Source of the DNA: CAYXAA01 sp964462985
GTDB taxonomy: Bacteria > Pseudomonadota > Alphaproteobacteria > Rhizobiales > Stappiaceae
DNA: 11,036 nt
Reading direction: 5' to 3'
NCBI GenBank assembly: GCA_964462985.1
Contig: CAYXAA010000070.1
Span: forward strand, 1-11,036
The first letter of the stretch is position 1, and each line of letters begins with the position of its first letter. The position numbers and the translations under genes are program-made. The notes below the pieces were generated by a model. The model was not told the DNA's origin, searched no databases, and saw only the letters and a program-made list of their open reading frames with translations. Shown one piece after another: positions 1 through 6,930 of the stretch.

Positions 1-1517
1 GACGTCACGTCGTAGACGACGCGGTTGATGCCTTTGACCTCGTTGATGATCCGGGTCGCGGTGCGGCCAAGGAAGTCCATGTCGTAGTGGAAGAAGTCGG
101 CGGTCATGCCATCAATCGAGGTCACGGCCCGCAGGGCACAGACGTATTCGTAAGTGCGTCCATCACCCATCACGCCGACCGTCTGCACCGGGAGCAGAAC
201 GGCGAAGGCCTGCCAGATCGCATCGTAGAGCCCGGCTTTGCGGATTTCATCGAGATAGATCGCATCGGCCTGACGCAGGATGTCGAGCTTGGCGCGCGTC
301 ACGCCGCCCGGGCAGCGGATGGCCAGGCCCGGTCCGGGGAACGGATGACGCCCGACAAAGGCTTCAGGCAGGCCGAGCTCACGGCCAAGCGCCCTCACCT
401 CGTCCTTGAAGAGCTCGCGCAGCGGCTCGACCAGCGCCATGTTCATGCGCTCCGGCAGGCCGCCGACATTGTGATGCGACTTGATTGTCACCGACGGGCC
501 ACCAGTAAAGGACACGCTCTCGATCACGTCCGGATAGAGCGTGCCCTGGGCAAGAAAATCTGCGCCCCCGATCTTGTTCGCTTCGGCCTCGAACACCTCG
601 ATGAACAGCCGGCCGATCGTCTTGCGCTTCACCTCCGGATCGCTTTCACCCTCGAGCGCATCGATGAAGGTGTCCGCGGCATTCACATGCACGAGCGGGA
701 TGTTGTAGTGGCCGCGAAACAGCGACACCACCTCCTCCGCCTCGTTGAGCCGCATCAATCCGTGGTCGACGAAGATGCAGGTGAGTTGATCGCCGATCGC
801 CTCGTGGATCAGCACCGCCGCGACGGCGCTGTCGACACCGCCGGACAGGCCGCAGATCACCTTGCCGCTGCCGACCTGATCGCGGATGCGCGCGACCGCC
901 TCGTCGCGAAAATGCGCCATCGTCCAGTCGCCGGCACAGCCCGCGACCTTGTGGACGAAATTGGAAAGGAGCTTTGCCCCGTCCGGGGTATGGACCACCT
1001 CGGGGTGGAACATCACCCCGTAATAGTTGCGCGTCGGATCGCCGAAGGCCGCATACGGGGCGCCGGGAGACCGGGCGAAGACCTCGAAGCCCGGCGGCAG
1101 ATCGATGACCCGGTCGCCGTGCGACATCCAGACCTGATGCTGCCCGCCAACGGACCAAACGCCCTCGAACAGCGGACTGTCCTTGACCACATCGACGAAG
1201 GCCCGCCCGAATTCGCGGTGGTTCGAGCTCTCGGCCGTGCCGCCCAGCTGAATGCACAGCGCCATCTGGCCGTAGCAGATGCCGAGCACCGGTACACCGG
1301 AGTCGAAGATGGCCTGCGGCGCCCGCGGGCTGCCGATCTCCGTCGTCGATGCCGGCCCCCCAGACAGGATAACACCCTTTGGCCGCATGGCCGCAAAAGC
1401 CGCCTCGGCCGACTGGAAGGGAACGATTTCGGAGTAAACTCCAGCTTCCCGTATCCGGCGCGCAATGAGCTGCGTGAACTGGCTGCCGAAGTCGATGATG
1501 AGAATACGGTCCGTCAT
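1..1517 (-). CDS. guaA: GMP synthase (glutamine-hydrolysing), 3' end cut by window
   Basis: GuaA converts XMP to GMP in the cytoplasm, using ATP and ammonia released from glutamine; it is the last step of GMP synthesis. My minus-strand translation starts MTDRILIIDFGSQ. It contains a class I glutamine amidotransferase domain (about residues 1-195) with the triad Cys81 (in GICYGQ), His171 and Glu173 (in FHPEV). The ATP pyrophosphatase domain follows, with its P-loop SGGVDS at 225-230. The C-terminal dimerisation domain reads through to ...NRVVYDVTS. The window holds 505 codons; the family usually ends in about KPPGTIEWE, so only around a dozen codons are missing. ATG at 1517 is the only reasonable start: an in-frame TAG lies four codons upstream. 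No good Shine-Dalgarno is visible. The MarR gene ends 97 bp upstream on the same strand, so read-through into guaA is possible. Confidence 0.97.
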   Translation of the reverse strand, partial: MTDRILIIDFGSQFTQLIARRIREAGVYSEIVPFQSAEAAFAAMRPKGVILSGGPASTTEIGSPRAPQAIFDSGVPVLGICYGQMALCIQLGGTAESSNHREFGRAFVDVVKDSPLFEGVWSVGGQHQVWMSHGDRVIDLPPGFEVFARSPGAPYAAFGDPTRNYYGVMFHPEVVHTPDGAKLLSNFVHKVAGCAGDWTMAHFRDEAVARIRDQVGSGKVICGLSGGVDSAVAAVLIHEAIGDQLTCIFVDHGLMRLNEAEEVVSLFRGHYNIPLVHVNAADTFIDALEGESDPEVKRKTIGRLFIEVFEAEANKIGGADFLAQGTLYPDVIESVSFTGGPSVTIKSHHNVGGLPERMNMALVEPLRELFKDEVRALGRELGLPEAFVGRHPFPGPGLAIRCPGGVTRAKLDILRQADAIYLDEIRKAGLYDAIWQAFAVLLPVQTVGVMGDGRTYEYVCALRAVTSIDGMTADFFHYDMDFLGRTATRIINEVKGINRVVYDVT

Positions 1518-1530
1518 GCGCCGTATCTAA

Positions 1531-1600
1531 CGGTTCGGCCGCGGCGAAGAAACCAAAATTTCGTTCGGACGACCGTCCCGCACCCCTCCCTGCCGAACCG
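1531..1600 (-). promoter_or_regulatory. Inverted repeat in the guaA leader
   Basis: Two perfect 9-bp arms, CGGTTCGGC at 1531-1539 and GCCGAACCG at 1592-1600, flank 52 bp within the 97-bp gap between the MarR gene and guaA. Inside is a smaller self-complementary element, GGAC-GACC-GTCC at 1568-1579. In a minus-strand transcript the long stem would close 13 nt before the guaA ATG, where it could hide the ribosome binding region. The repeats are seen directly; regulation of guaA translation or termination is inference. It could also simply be a weak terminator for the MarR transcript, although no clean T-run follows. Confidence 0.4.
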
Positions 1601-1614
1601 ACGTCGAGCGCCGT

Positions 1615-2106
1615 CTATGGTGATTGGGCAGCGCTCGCCGCGATCACACCGAGCATTTGACCGAAGCGGATCCGGTCCTGTACGCCGAGCCCCTTGAGCA
1701 GAGGCGCATCGAGCTGCTGCAGGTCCCTTGCCACCGACTCCGCGAGTTGGCGCCCGGCCTTGTTCGGGGTCAGCACGATCAACCGGCGATCGTCGCGGTT
1801 TCCCGTCTTGCGCACCAGCTTGCGATCGGCGAGTCGTGCCGCCGCCCGGCTGATGGCGACGGCATCCAGGCCGGTCATCGGCCCGAGGTCACGTACGGAG
1901 GCGGCGGAATTCTGGTCCAGCGCCTGAAGGACCAGCCATTCCGCGAGCGACAGATCATGAACGGTGCGCAGGCGCCGGACCACGACGCGCTCGACCTGTC
2001 GTGCCACAGCGATGAGCCGGAGCGGCAGCGAATTACCTGTCGTCGCGGCCGGCTCGGCAGCAAATAGCCCGCCCTGCCCGGCCGTCTCGTCCCGTTTTTT
2101 CCGCAT
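1615..2106 (-). CDS. MarR-family winged-helix transcriptional regulator
   Basis: A 163-residue protein with the MarR fold: an N-terminal dimerisation helix (LPLRLIAVARQVERVVVRRL), then a winged helix-turn-helix. The recognition helix lies around residues 78-93 (LDAVAISRAAARLADR). The wing carries the family's D-x-R signature in GNRDDRRLIVLTPNKAG. MarR proteins are dimeric DNA-binding repressors or activators that often respond to phenolic ligands or oxidants; the ligand here cannot be told, and there is no Cys suggesting an OhrR-type redox sensor. I chose ATG at 2106 because GGAG lies 8 nt upstream of it. A GTG at 2133 in the same frame, with AAGGA 3 nt upstream, would add nine residues. A likely autoregulatory palindrome lies just upstream. 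The first gene beyond it, on the opposite strand, is the TPR gene; the gene downstream on the same strand is guaA. Confidence 0.9.
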   Translation of the reverse strand: MRKKRDETAGQGGLFAAEPAATTGNSLPLRLIAVARQVERVVVRRLRTVHDLSLAEWLVLQALDQNSAASVRDLGPMTGLDAVAISRAAARLADRKLVRKTGNRDDRRLIVLTPNKAGRQLAESVARDLQQLDAPLLKGLGVQDRIRFGQMLGVIAASAAQSP

Positions 2107-2142
2107 TTGGTCCGCTCCGGCTCCGCTCCTCACCTGTCCTTA

Positions 2143-2167
2143 TTCATATCGTTGTATACGAAATAAA
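2143..2167. promoter_or_regulatory. Probable MarR operator (imperfect palindrome)
   Basis: Arms TTCATATCGT (2143-2152) and ACGAAATAAA (2158-2167) pair at 8 of 10 positions around a 5-bp centre, TGTAT. The site lies about 37 bp upstream of the chosen MarR start (10 bp from the alternative GTG) and is AT-rich in a GC-rich setting. MarR-family dimers classically bind AT-rich imperfect palindromes of this size next to their own promoter. The palindrome is observed; binding by this MarR protein is inference. Confidence 0.55.
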
Positions 2168-2273
2168 TTCGACCAATCTGAGACACCGCACGGGCGGAAG
2201 GCTAGCGGCCGGAAGCAGGCCTGGCGGAGTCCGTCTTTCTTTACGACAGGCCATTGATTCTATTCAGTTTCTT

Positions 2274-2303
2274 ACATTCCTCCCGGCTTCGCTTCCGGAA
2301 TGT
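2274..2303. repeat. Inverted repeat (7-bp arms) in the low-GC intergenic region
   Basis: ACATTCC at 2274-2280 and GGAATGT at 2297-2303 are perfect complements separated by 16 bp. On the plus strand a T-rich but not uninterrupted tract follows (about 2312-2325). It could be a weak hairpin or a protein binding site. There is no upstream plus-strand gene for it to terminate. Confidence 0.35.
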
Positions 2304-2410
2304 CGGCGGCAATCTATTTTATTTCATTGGAAATGGTTTGATCGATCACGTCAATAGTCGCGGGTGTTTAAGTCCGCCGTCCACAGTAGCCCTTCTGTCC
2401 CAATTCCGCT

Positions 2411-2439
2411 TTGACCCGCCCGCAGTCTCCCCCTAGGCT
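2411..2439 (+). promoter_or_regulatory. Candidate sigma70 promoter for the TPR gene
   Basis: TTGACC at 2411-2416 is a near-consensus -35 box. A 17-bp spacer leads to TAGGCT at 2434-2439, a mediocre -10 match. Transcription from here would give a leader of roughly 170 nt before the TPR start, which is long. Position and strand fit, but the weak -10 makes this tentative. Confidence 0.35.
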
Positions 2440-2508
2440 TATTAATGGGAAGAGGGGGTGATTCGGTCGGCAGCAACGGCCACTGAAGCAAACTGGGCCC
2501 AATGGGTC

Positions 2509-2557
2509 TTGATCAGATGCCCTAGGGTGGTGCTTCGGCGGTTCGGCGTTGATCAGC
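2509..2557. repeat. Direct repeat of the palindromic motif TTGATCAG
   Basis: TTGATCAG occurs at 2509-2516 and again at 2550-2557, 41 bp apart (close to four helical turns). Each copy contains the palindrome TGATCA. Both lie upstream of the TPR start and downstream of its candidate promoter. They may be paired protein binding sites, or chance; no known operator is recognised. Confidence 0.3.
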
Positions 2558-2615
2558 CCGGACCTCTGCCGACCGGTAGACGGTCCGATGATGCAGGCCG
2601 AAATGGCGGGAAGTG

Positions 2616-3731
2616 ATGTTCGCCTTGAACGACAGCATACCCCTAGATGAGGCGTTGGATCAGGCGTCGGCCTTCGAACGCTCCGGCGAATTCGATCGGG
2701 CGCTCGCGATCTACACCAGTTTGCAGCGGCGCCACCCGGACAGTTACGACCTGAAATACCGGGCGGGTAAGACGATGCTGCGGCTCGGCCAGTTCGACGC
2801 TGCGATTCCGCTGCTGCGCCAGGTTCTTTTTGCCGAGCCTGCTCACACAGCGGCACGGTCGCACCTCGGCAATTGCCTGCTGATGCTTGGCCAACTCGAA
2901 GCGGCGCAGGAGGCCTTTGCGGCTGTGCTCGACAGCACGCCGGACAATCGCAATGCCCTTTACGGCATGGCCACCATCCTGCTGCGGCAGGAGCGCCACG
3001 CCGAGGCGCGGCCCTTGGCGGAGCGGCTGCTGGCCCTGCTTCCGGACGACGCCGCCGCGCTCACCTTGGTGGCTGACACATGGTCGCGCGATCCGCAGCT
3101 TGATCGAGCGATCGCCGAATACAGGAACGCTCTCAGAATTGATCCATCCTACGCGCCGGCTCTCAAGGGGCTCGCAGGTGCCCTGCTCCATCGCCTCCGC
3201 CATGAGGAGGCGCTCCACTATGCCGACAGCGCCCTCGCCCTTAACCACAAGGACCCGGAGGCACATTGCCTGCGCGGAGAGATCCTGCTCGCCAACGATG
3301 ATCATTACGGCGCACGGGAGAGTTTCGAGGCCGCTCTTACCCTCAAACCCGACGATCCGGCTATCCTGACGAGCCTCAGCATCGTGGCACGCCGCGCCAA
3401 CAATCTGCACGATGCCCTGCGCGATGCCGATCGGGCCTGGCGTTTCGACCCCGAAAGCCGAGCCGCCGCAAATGCGCTCGGCGCCACTCTCGCCGCCATG
3501 GGGCATCAGCGTGAGGCCCGCATGGTGTTGATGGCCGGTGGGCGTCGGGATCAGGTCGATGAGGCCGTCTGGGCGCTTGTCGAACGCAAACTGAATGATC
3601 CAGAAGGGGAGACGGTCCCGGCACTACCGCTTCGCGCAGAGAGCGACGAGGACCTAACGCCCAACGAGGGCGATGAAGCCGATCGGCACCCCGACGGCAA
3701 CTTTTCTCTGCTCAACAATTTCGGGCGCTAG
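2616..3731 (+). CDS. Tetratricopeptide (TPR) repeat protein, eight repeats
   Basis: A 371-residue soluble protein with no signal peptide or membrane segment, made almost wholly of TPR helix pairs. The helix-ending proline recurs exactly every 34 residues: Pro41, 75, 109, 143, 177, 245 and 279, with His211 at the one missing place. This gives eight TPR units over about residues 8-280. Consensus positions such as G-x-x-x-A-A and A-L-x-x-D/P are visible. After about residue 325 comes an acidic, probably flexible tail (ESDEDLTPNEGDEAD) ending NFSLLNNFGR. TPR arrays are protein-protein scaffolds; the partner here is unknown and I see no enzyme domain (no glycosyltransferase, sulfotransferase or kinase). 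The start is ATG 2616 with GGCGGG 5 nt upstream; GTG 2613 is directly in front and in frame, and a TGA at 2589 rules out longer forms. It is convergent with rsmB and divergent from the MarR gene. Confidence 0.88.
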   Translation: MFALNDSIPLDEALDQASAFERSGEFDRALAIYTSLQRRHPDSYDLKYRAGKTMLRLGQFDAAIPLLRQVLFAEPAHTAARSHLGNCLLMLGQLEAAQEAFAAVLDSTPDNRNALYGMATILLRQERHAEARPLAERLLALLPDDAAALTLVADTWSRDPQLDRAIAEYRNALRIDPSYAPALKGLAGALLHRLRHEEALHYADSALALNHKDPEAHCLRGEILLANDDHYGARESFEAALTLKPDDPAILTSLSIVARRANNLHDALRDADRAWRFDPESRAAANALGATLAAMGHQREARMVLMAGGRRDQVDEAVWALVERKLNDPEGETVPALPLRAESDEDLTPNEGDEADRHPDGNFSLLNNFGR

Positions 3732-3779
3732 GCGTCCCGGATTGGCACTCAGAGCAGAACGCGCGGCTGACCTGACGTC

Positions 3780-3805
3780 CGTGCCCATACGATGACCTGG
3801 GCACG
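3780..3805. terminator. Possible bidirectional terminator between TPR gene and rsmB
   Basis: Perfect 8-bp arms CGTGCCCA (3780-3787) and TGGGCACG (3798-3805) with a 10-nt loop lie in the 87-bp gap between two convergent genes. There is no T-run on either side, so intrinsic termination would be weak. The position makes a shared terminator the simplest reading. Confidence 0.45.
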
Positions 3806-3818
3806 TGCGAGAGAGCGG

Positions 3819-5111
3819 TCACGCCGGCATCCGTGTGAGCACCGCGACAAAGAAGCCGTCCGTAGCGGTACGGGCGGGACTGAGAGTGAGCGTACCGGCT
3901 TCGAGACGGGGTTGCGGGGCATCGGCACCAAAGCGCGCGGGCCAGCTCTCAGCGAGATCTTCCAGCCGGAAGTCCGGGGCGTCGGCCAGAAAGCTGTGCA
4001 CCTGCGCGATGTTCTCCGACGGCAGCAGCGAGCAGGTCGCGTAAACCAGACGGCCGCCGGGCCGAACAAAGCGACTCGCCTCCCGCAGCACTGCCGCCTG
4101 CTCCTGCTCACGGCCCGCCAATGCGTTGGCGCTCAGCCGCCATTTCGAATCCGGTCGCCGGCGCCATACCCCAGTCCCTGAGCAGGGTGCGTCGATGAAG
4201 ACGAGGTCCATCCTGCTGCCGAGATCATCGAGCTGGCTCACCTTGGGATCGCGGACCTGAACATTTCGAGCCCCCGCCCGGGCCAGCCGCTCATGGATCG
4301 GGGCAAGGCGCAGACGATCGGAATCGTAGGCGTAGATCTGACCGCGGTTGTCCATCTCGGCCGCAAGCGCCAGCGTCTTGCCGCCGCCGCCGGCGCACAA
4401 GTCGAGCACCTGCTCGCCGGGCCGCGCCGAGGCAAGCAGAGCGGCCACCTGACTGGCCTCGTCCTGAAGTTCGAACCAACCCTTGCGATAGCCCTCCTCC
4501 GCCTGGACATGCGGCGCGCGCGCGTCGCCCTTCGGCACGTTCAACCGAATGCCGACCGGAGAGATCCGGGTGCCTTCTGCATCAAGGTGGGCGAGCCGCT
4601 TCAGAACCTTGTCGCGATTCGTCTTGATCGTGTTGACCCTGAGATCGATCGGTGCGCGCTCGCCGAGCGCGCGCCCTTCCGCTTCAGCGTCTGCGCCGAA
4701 CGCCTCCTGAAACTGCGGCCACAACCATTCCGGGACATCAGCACGGACCCACGCAGGAGCATTCTCAAGGGACGCGGCGGTCAAACGGCTGCGCTCGTCA
4801 GGGGTCACCGGCTCAGGTGCGTGCCGGTCGTCCGCGAGGGCCGCATCGAGCGCCCCCAGCCCGCGCTCCCAACTTAGGACATAGGTGGCAAGCACCAGCG
4901 ACCGCGGAGTCTCGCTCTTCATGACCCAGGCCAGCGAGCTCCGGCGCCGCAACGCGTCGAAGACCAGGTTGCCGATCGCGACCCGATCGCCCGAGCCGGC
5001 GAAACGGTGACTCTGCCCCCAATCCTTCAGGACAGCCTGCACTGGCTGGCGCTGCGATTCGATCGCCGTCAAAACGTCGACCGCCGCAGCCAGCCGTCCG
5101 CCGTCCTTCAT
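3819..5111 (-). CDS. rsmB: RsmB/NOP-family 16S rRNA cytosine-5 methyltransferase
   Basis: A 430-residue RNA m5C methyltransferase. In E. coli, RsmB methylates C967 of 16S rRNA with S-adenosylmethionine; the same target is inferred here. An N-terminal NusB-like helical region (about 1-130) precedes the catalytic Rossmann domain. The SAM-binding motif DLCAGGGGKT is at 237-246, motif IV DAPCSGTG has Cys310, and motif VI ATCSLLPSEN has Cys360. The two cysteines are the pair used by this family: Cys360 as the expected nucleophile in TCS, Cys310 for product release. Length is normal. The start at 5111 is well supported by GAGGAG 6 nt upstream (5118-5123). It lies 45 bp after guaB on the same strand with no obvious terminator between, so co-transcription is likely. 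Confidence 0.93.
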   Translation of the reverse strand: MKDGGRLAAAVDVLTAIESQRQPVQAVLKDWGQSHRFAGSGDRVAIGNLVFDALRRRSSLAWVMKSETPRSLVLATYVLSWERGLGALDAALADDRHAPEPVTPDERSRLTAASLENAPAWVRADVPEWLWPQFQEAFGADAEAEGRALGERAPIDLRVNTIKTNRDKVLKRLAHLDAEGTRISPVGIRLNVPKGDARAPHVQAEEGYRKGWFELQDEASQVAALLASARPGEQVLDLCAGGGGKTLALAAEMDNRGQIYAYDSDRLRLAPIHERLARAGARNVQVRDPKVSQLDDLGSRMDLVFIDAPCSGTGVWRRRPDSKWRLSANALAGREQEQAAVLREASRFVRPGGRLVYATCSLLPSENIAQVHSFLADAPDFRLEDLAESWPARFGADAPQPRLEAGTLTLSPARTATDGFFVAVLTRMPA

Positions 5112-5156
5112 CCTGCACTCCTCATCCGTCGCTTTTCAGGGGCCGTTTGCGCTCGG

Positions 5157-6659
5157 TCAGATGTTGCTTGGGTAGTTGGGGCTCTCACGCGTGATCGTCA
5201 CATCATGGGCGTGGCTTTCGCGCAGGCCTGCGCCCGATATGCGAACAAACTTGGCCTTGTCCTGAAGTTCGGTGATCGTCCTGGCTCCGACATAGCCCAT
5301 GGCGGCGCGCAGGCCGCCCGCAAGCTGGTGCAACACGCTGGATAGTGGCCCCTTGTAGGGCACCTGCCCCTCGATTCCTTCGGGAACCAGCTTCAGCGTG
5401 TCACGCACTTCAGCCTGGAAATACCGGTCGGCCGAGCCACGCGCCATCGCGCCGACCGACCCCATGCCCCGGTAGGACTTGTAGGAGCGGCCCTGATGCA
5501 GATAGACCTCGCCGGGACTTTCATCCGTGCCGGCGAGCAGCGAGCCGACCATGGCGCAGGATGCGCCGGCGGCCAGGGCCTTCGCCAGGTCGCCGGAGAA
5601 CTTGATGCCGCCGTCGGCCACCACGGGGATGCCCTGTCTGTCGGCCTCGTCACAGGATTCCATGATCGCCGTAAGCTGGGGCACGCCGACGCCGGCGACG
5701 ATGCGGGTGGTGCAGATGGAGCCCGGACCAATACCGACCTTGACGGCATCCGCACCGGCGTCGATCAGGGCCTTGGTCGCTTCGCGCGTCGCAACATTTC
5801 CCGCAAGAACCTGGACCGAATTCGACAGGCCCTTCACCCGCTGGACCATCTCCAGCACCCGCTGCGAATGGCCGTGGGCTGTGTCGACGACCAGGAGGTC
5901 CACGCCAGCATCAATCAGTCGCTCGGCTCTTTCGAACCCCTCCTGCCCGACGCTGGTCGCCGCGGCAACCCTAAGCCGGCCCTGCTCATCCTTGGCGGCA
6001 TTGGGATTGAGCTGCGCCTTCTCGATGTCCTTGACCGTGACGAGGCCGATGCAGTTGTAGGCATCGTCGACGACCAGCAGCTTCTCGATCCGGTGCTGGT
6101 GGAGCAGCCGCTTTGCCTCCGTCTGGCTGACGGTGTCGCGCACCGTCACCAGGTTGTCATGCGTCATGAGCTCGCCGACGCGCTGATCCGGATTGGAGGC
6201 AAAGCGCACGTCGCGATTGGTGAGGATGCCGACGAGCCTGCCGGTGTGCTGGCCGCCTGAACCGCCGTTTTCAACCACGGGGACACCGGAGATCCCGTGA
6301 CGCTCCATCAGCGTCAGCGCGTCCTGAAGCGATGCCTCCGGCCCGATCACCAACGGGTTGACGACCATGCCGGATTCGAACTTCTTCACCTGTCGGACCT
6401 GCTCCGCTTGCTGATCGATGCTGAGATTGCGGTGCAAGACGCCAATGCCGCCGGCCTGGGCCATGGCGATGGCGAGTCTGGACTCCGTCACTGTATCCAT
6501 CGCGGAGGACAGGATCGGCAGATTGAGCTCCAGGCCCTTCGTAACTCTGGATCTCAGGTCGGTCTCGCCCGGCAGGACTTCCGAATGCCCGGGCAGGAGC
6601 AGGACGTCGTCGAACGTCAGCGCCTCGCCGCCGTGAATAGGCTCAAAGAATGCAGGCAT
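5157..6659 (-). CDS. guaB: Inosine-5'-monophosphate dehydrogenase
   Basis: GuaB oxidises IMP to XMP with NAD+, the committed step of guanine nucleotide synthesis, in the cytoplasm; GuaA, also in this window, takes the next step. The 500-residue protein has the usual (beta/alpha)8 barrel with two inserted CBS domains (about 95-155 and 160-215). The catalytic loop GPGSICTTRIVAGVG has the nucleophile Cys316, GNVAT precedes it, and the flap region has SYRGMGS. The C-terminus ends PNYPSNI. Start ATG 6659 gives the family N-terminus MPAFFEPIHGGEALTFDDVLLLPG and has AAGGGGA 6 nt upstream. The frame stays open 64 codons further upstream, but that part has no family similarity. CBS domains bind purine nucleotides, suggesting allosteric control by adenine or guanine nucleotides. 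rsmB follows. Confidence 0.97.
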   Translation of the reverse strand: MPAFFEPIHGGEALTFDDVLLLPGHSEVLPGETDLRSRVTKGLELNLPILSSAMDTVTESRLAIAMAQAGGIGVLHRNLSIDQQAEQVRQVKKFESGMVVNPLVIGPEASLQDALTLMERHGISGVPVVENGGSGGQHTGRLVGILTNRDVRFASNPDQRVGELMTHDNLVTVRDTVSQTEAKRLLHQHRIEKLLVVDDAYNCIGLVTVKDIEKAQLNPNAAKDEQGRLRVAAATSVGQEGFERAERLIDAGVDLLVVDTAHGHSQRVLEMVQRVKGLSNSVQVLAGNVATREATKALIDAGADAVKVGIGPGSICTTRIVAGVGVPQLTAIMESCDEADRQGIPVVADGGIKFSGDLAKALAAGASCAMVGSLLAGTDESPGEVYLHQGRSYKSYRGMGSVGAMARGSADRYFQAEVRDTLKLVPEGIEGQVPYKGPLSSVLHQLAGGLRAAMGYVGARTITELQDKAKFVRISGAGLRESHAHDVTITRESPNYPSNI

Positions 6660-6760
6660 GCCAAGTCCCCTTCCAAGAAACAGGAGGCCGGCCGTACGCC
6701 GGGAAGACTCGGGCGGACGGACAACGGCCTCGGCGGTGCCGGAGAAGTTGGCGCGGGTCA

Positions 6761-6790
6761 ATAACACGAGCACGACATGATGGGAAGCAA
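6761..6790 (-). promoter_or_regulatory. Candidate guaB promoter
   Basis: On the minus strand TTGCTT (6785-6790) and TGTTAT (6761-6766) are separated by 18 bp, leaving a leader of about 95 nt before guaB. Both boxes are imperfect. It is the best pair I found in the intergenic region in this direction. Confidence 0.3.
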
Positions 6791-6831
6791 AGATCCGGCA
6801 CCGGCGCCGCCAGAGCGTCCTTCTGCGGAAA

Positions 6832-6871
6832 ACCTTTGCCACACGTGGCAAAGGTCGTGACGGTCTTTGCC
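6832..6871. promoter_or_regulatory. Operator-like array: 24-bp inverted repeat plus third half-site
   Basis: ACCTTTGCCAC (6832-6842) and GTGGCAAAGGT (6845-6855) are perfect 11-bp arms around a 2-bp centre, far better than expected by chance. A third half-site CTTTGCC recurs at 6865-6871, exactly 31 bp (about three helical turns) from the first copy at 6834-6840, and overlaps the probable -35 box of the transporter gene. A 2-bp centre suits a dimeric repressor site rather than an RNA hairpin. The region lies between divergent guaB and the transporter, so either may be controlled. The repeats are observed; the regulator is unknown. Confidence 0.6.
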
Positions 6872-6896
6872 GGTACCCCGGCGCCTCTGCTATAGG
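6867..6896 (+). promoter_or_regulatory. Candidate promoter of the MFS transporter gene
   Basis: TTGCCG (6867-6872), an 18-bp spacer and TATAGG (6891-6896) form a reasonable housekeeping promoter 35 bp before the transporter start. The -35 box is covered by the third CTTTGCC half-site, which would fit repression by occlusion. Confidence 0.5.
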
Positions 6897-6930
6897 GGTA
6901 TTACAGTCGTACGCATCCGGACGATTTCAT

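Larger units (their letters stand above)
2168..2615. other. Gene-free divergent intergenic region between MarR and TPR genes
   Basis: About 450 bp with no convincing gene on either strand. The stretch 2241-2340 has 43 G/C in 100 bases, clearly lower than the flanking genes. A 60-codon open frame at 2254-2436 (+) has an unlikely composition and no good ribosome binding site. The region holds a hairpin-forming repeat at 2274-2303, a candidate plus-strand promoter at 2411-2439, and repeated TTGATCAG motifs at 2509-2557. It also has small palindromes (TGGGCCCA at 2494-2501, CCCTAGGG at 2521-2528) and a short imperfect hairpin at about 2569-2587 just before the TPR start. It probably contains the divergent promoters; a small RNA is possible but not shown. 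Confidence 0.5.

Noticed and set aside
87..1697. Long plus-strand open frame of about 536 codons opposite guaA
   Set aside because: It is antisense to a clearly conserved GuaA with all catalytic residues. Its product is rich in His/Arg/Asp without family features, a usual shadow in GC-rich DNA.
2254..2436. Possible 60-residue small protein in the intergenic gap
   Set aside because: No Shine-Dalgarno, no recognisable motif, and it ends across the candidate promoter of the TPR gene.
5112..5156. Search for a terminator or separate promoter between guaB and rsmB
   Set aside because: The 45-bp gap shows only the strong rsmB Shine-Dalgarno; no hairpin with T-run or convincing promoter, so an operon is preferred.
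6660..6851. 64-codon upstream extension of guaB
   Set aside because: The frame is open but shows no similarity to IMP dehydrogenases. ATG 6659 has a good Shine-Dalgarno and gives the family N-terminus, and the extension would run through the candidate promoter and operator region.
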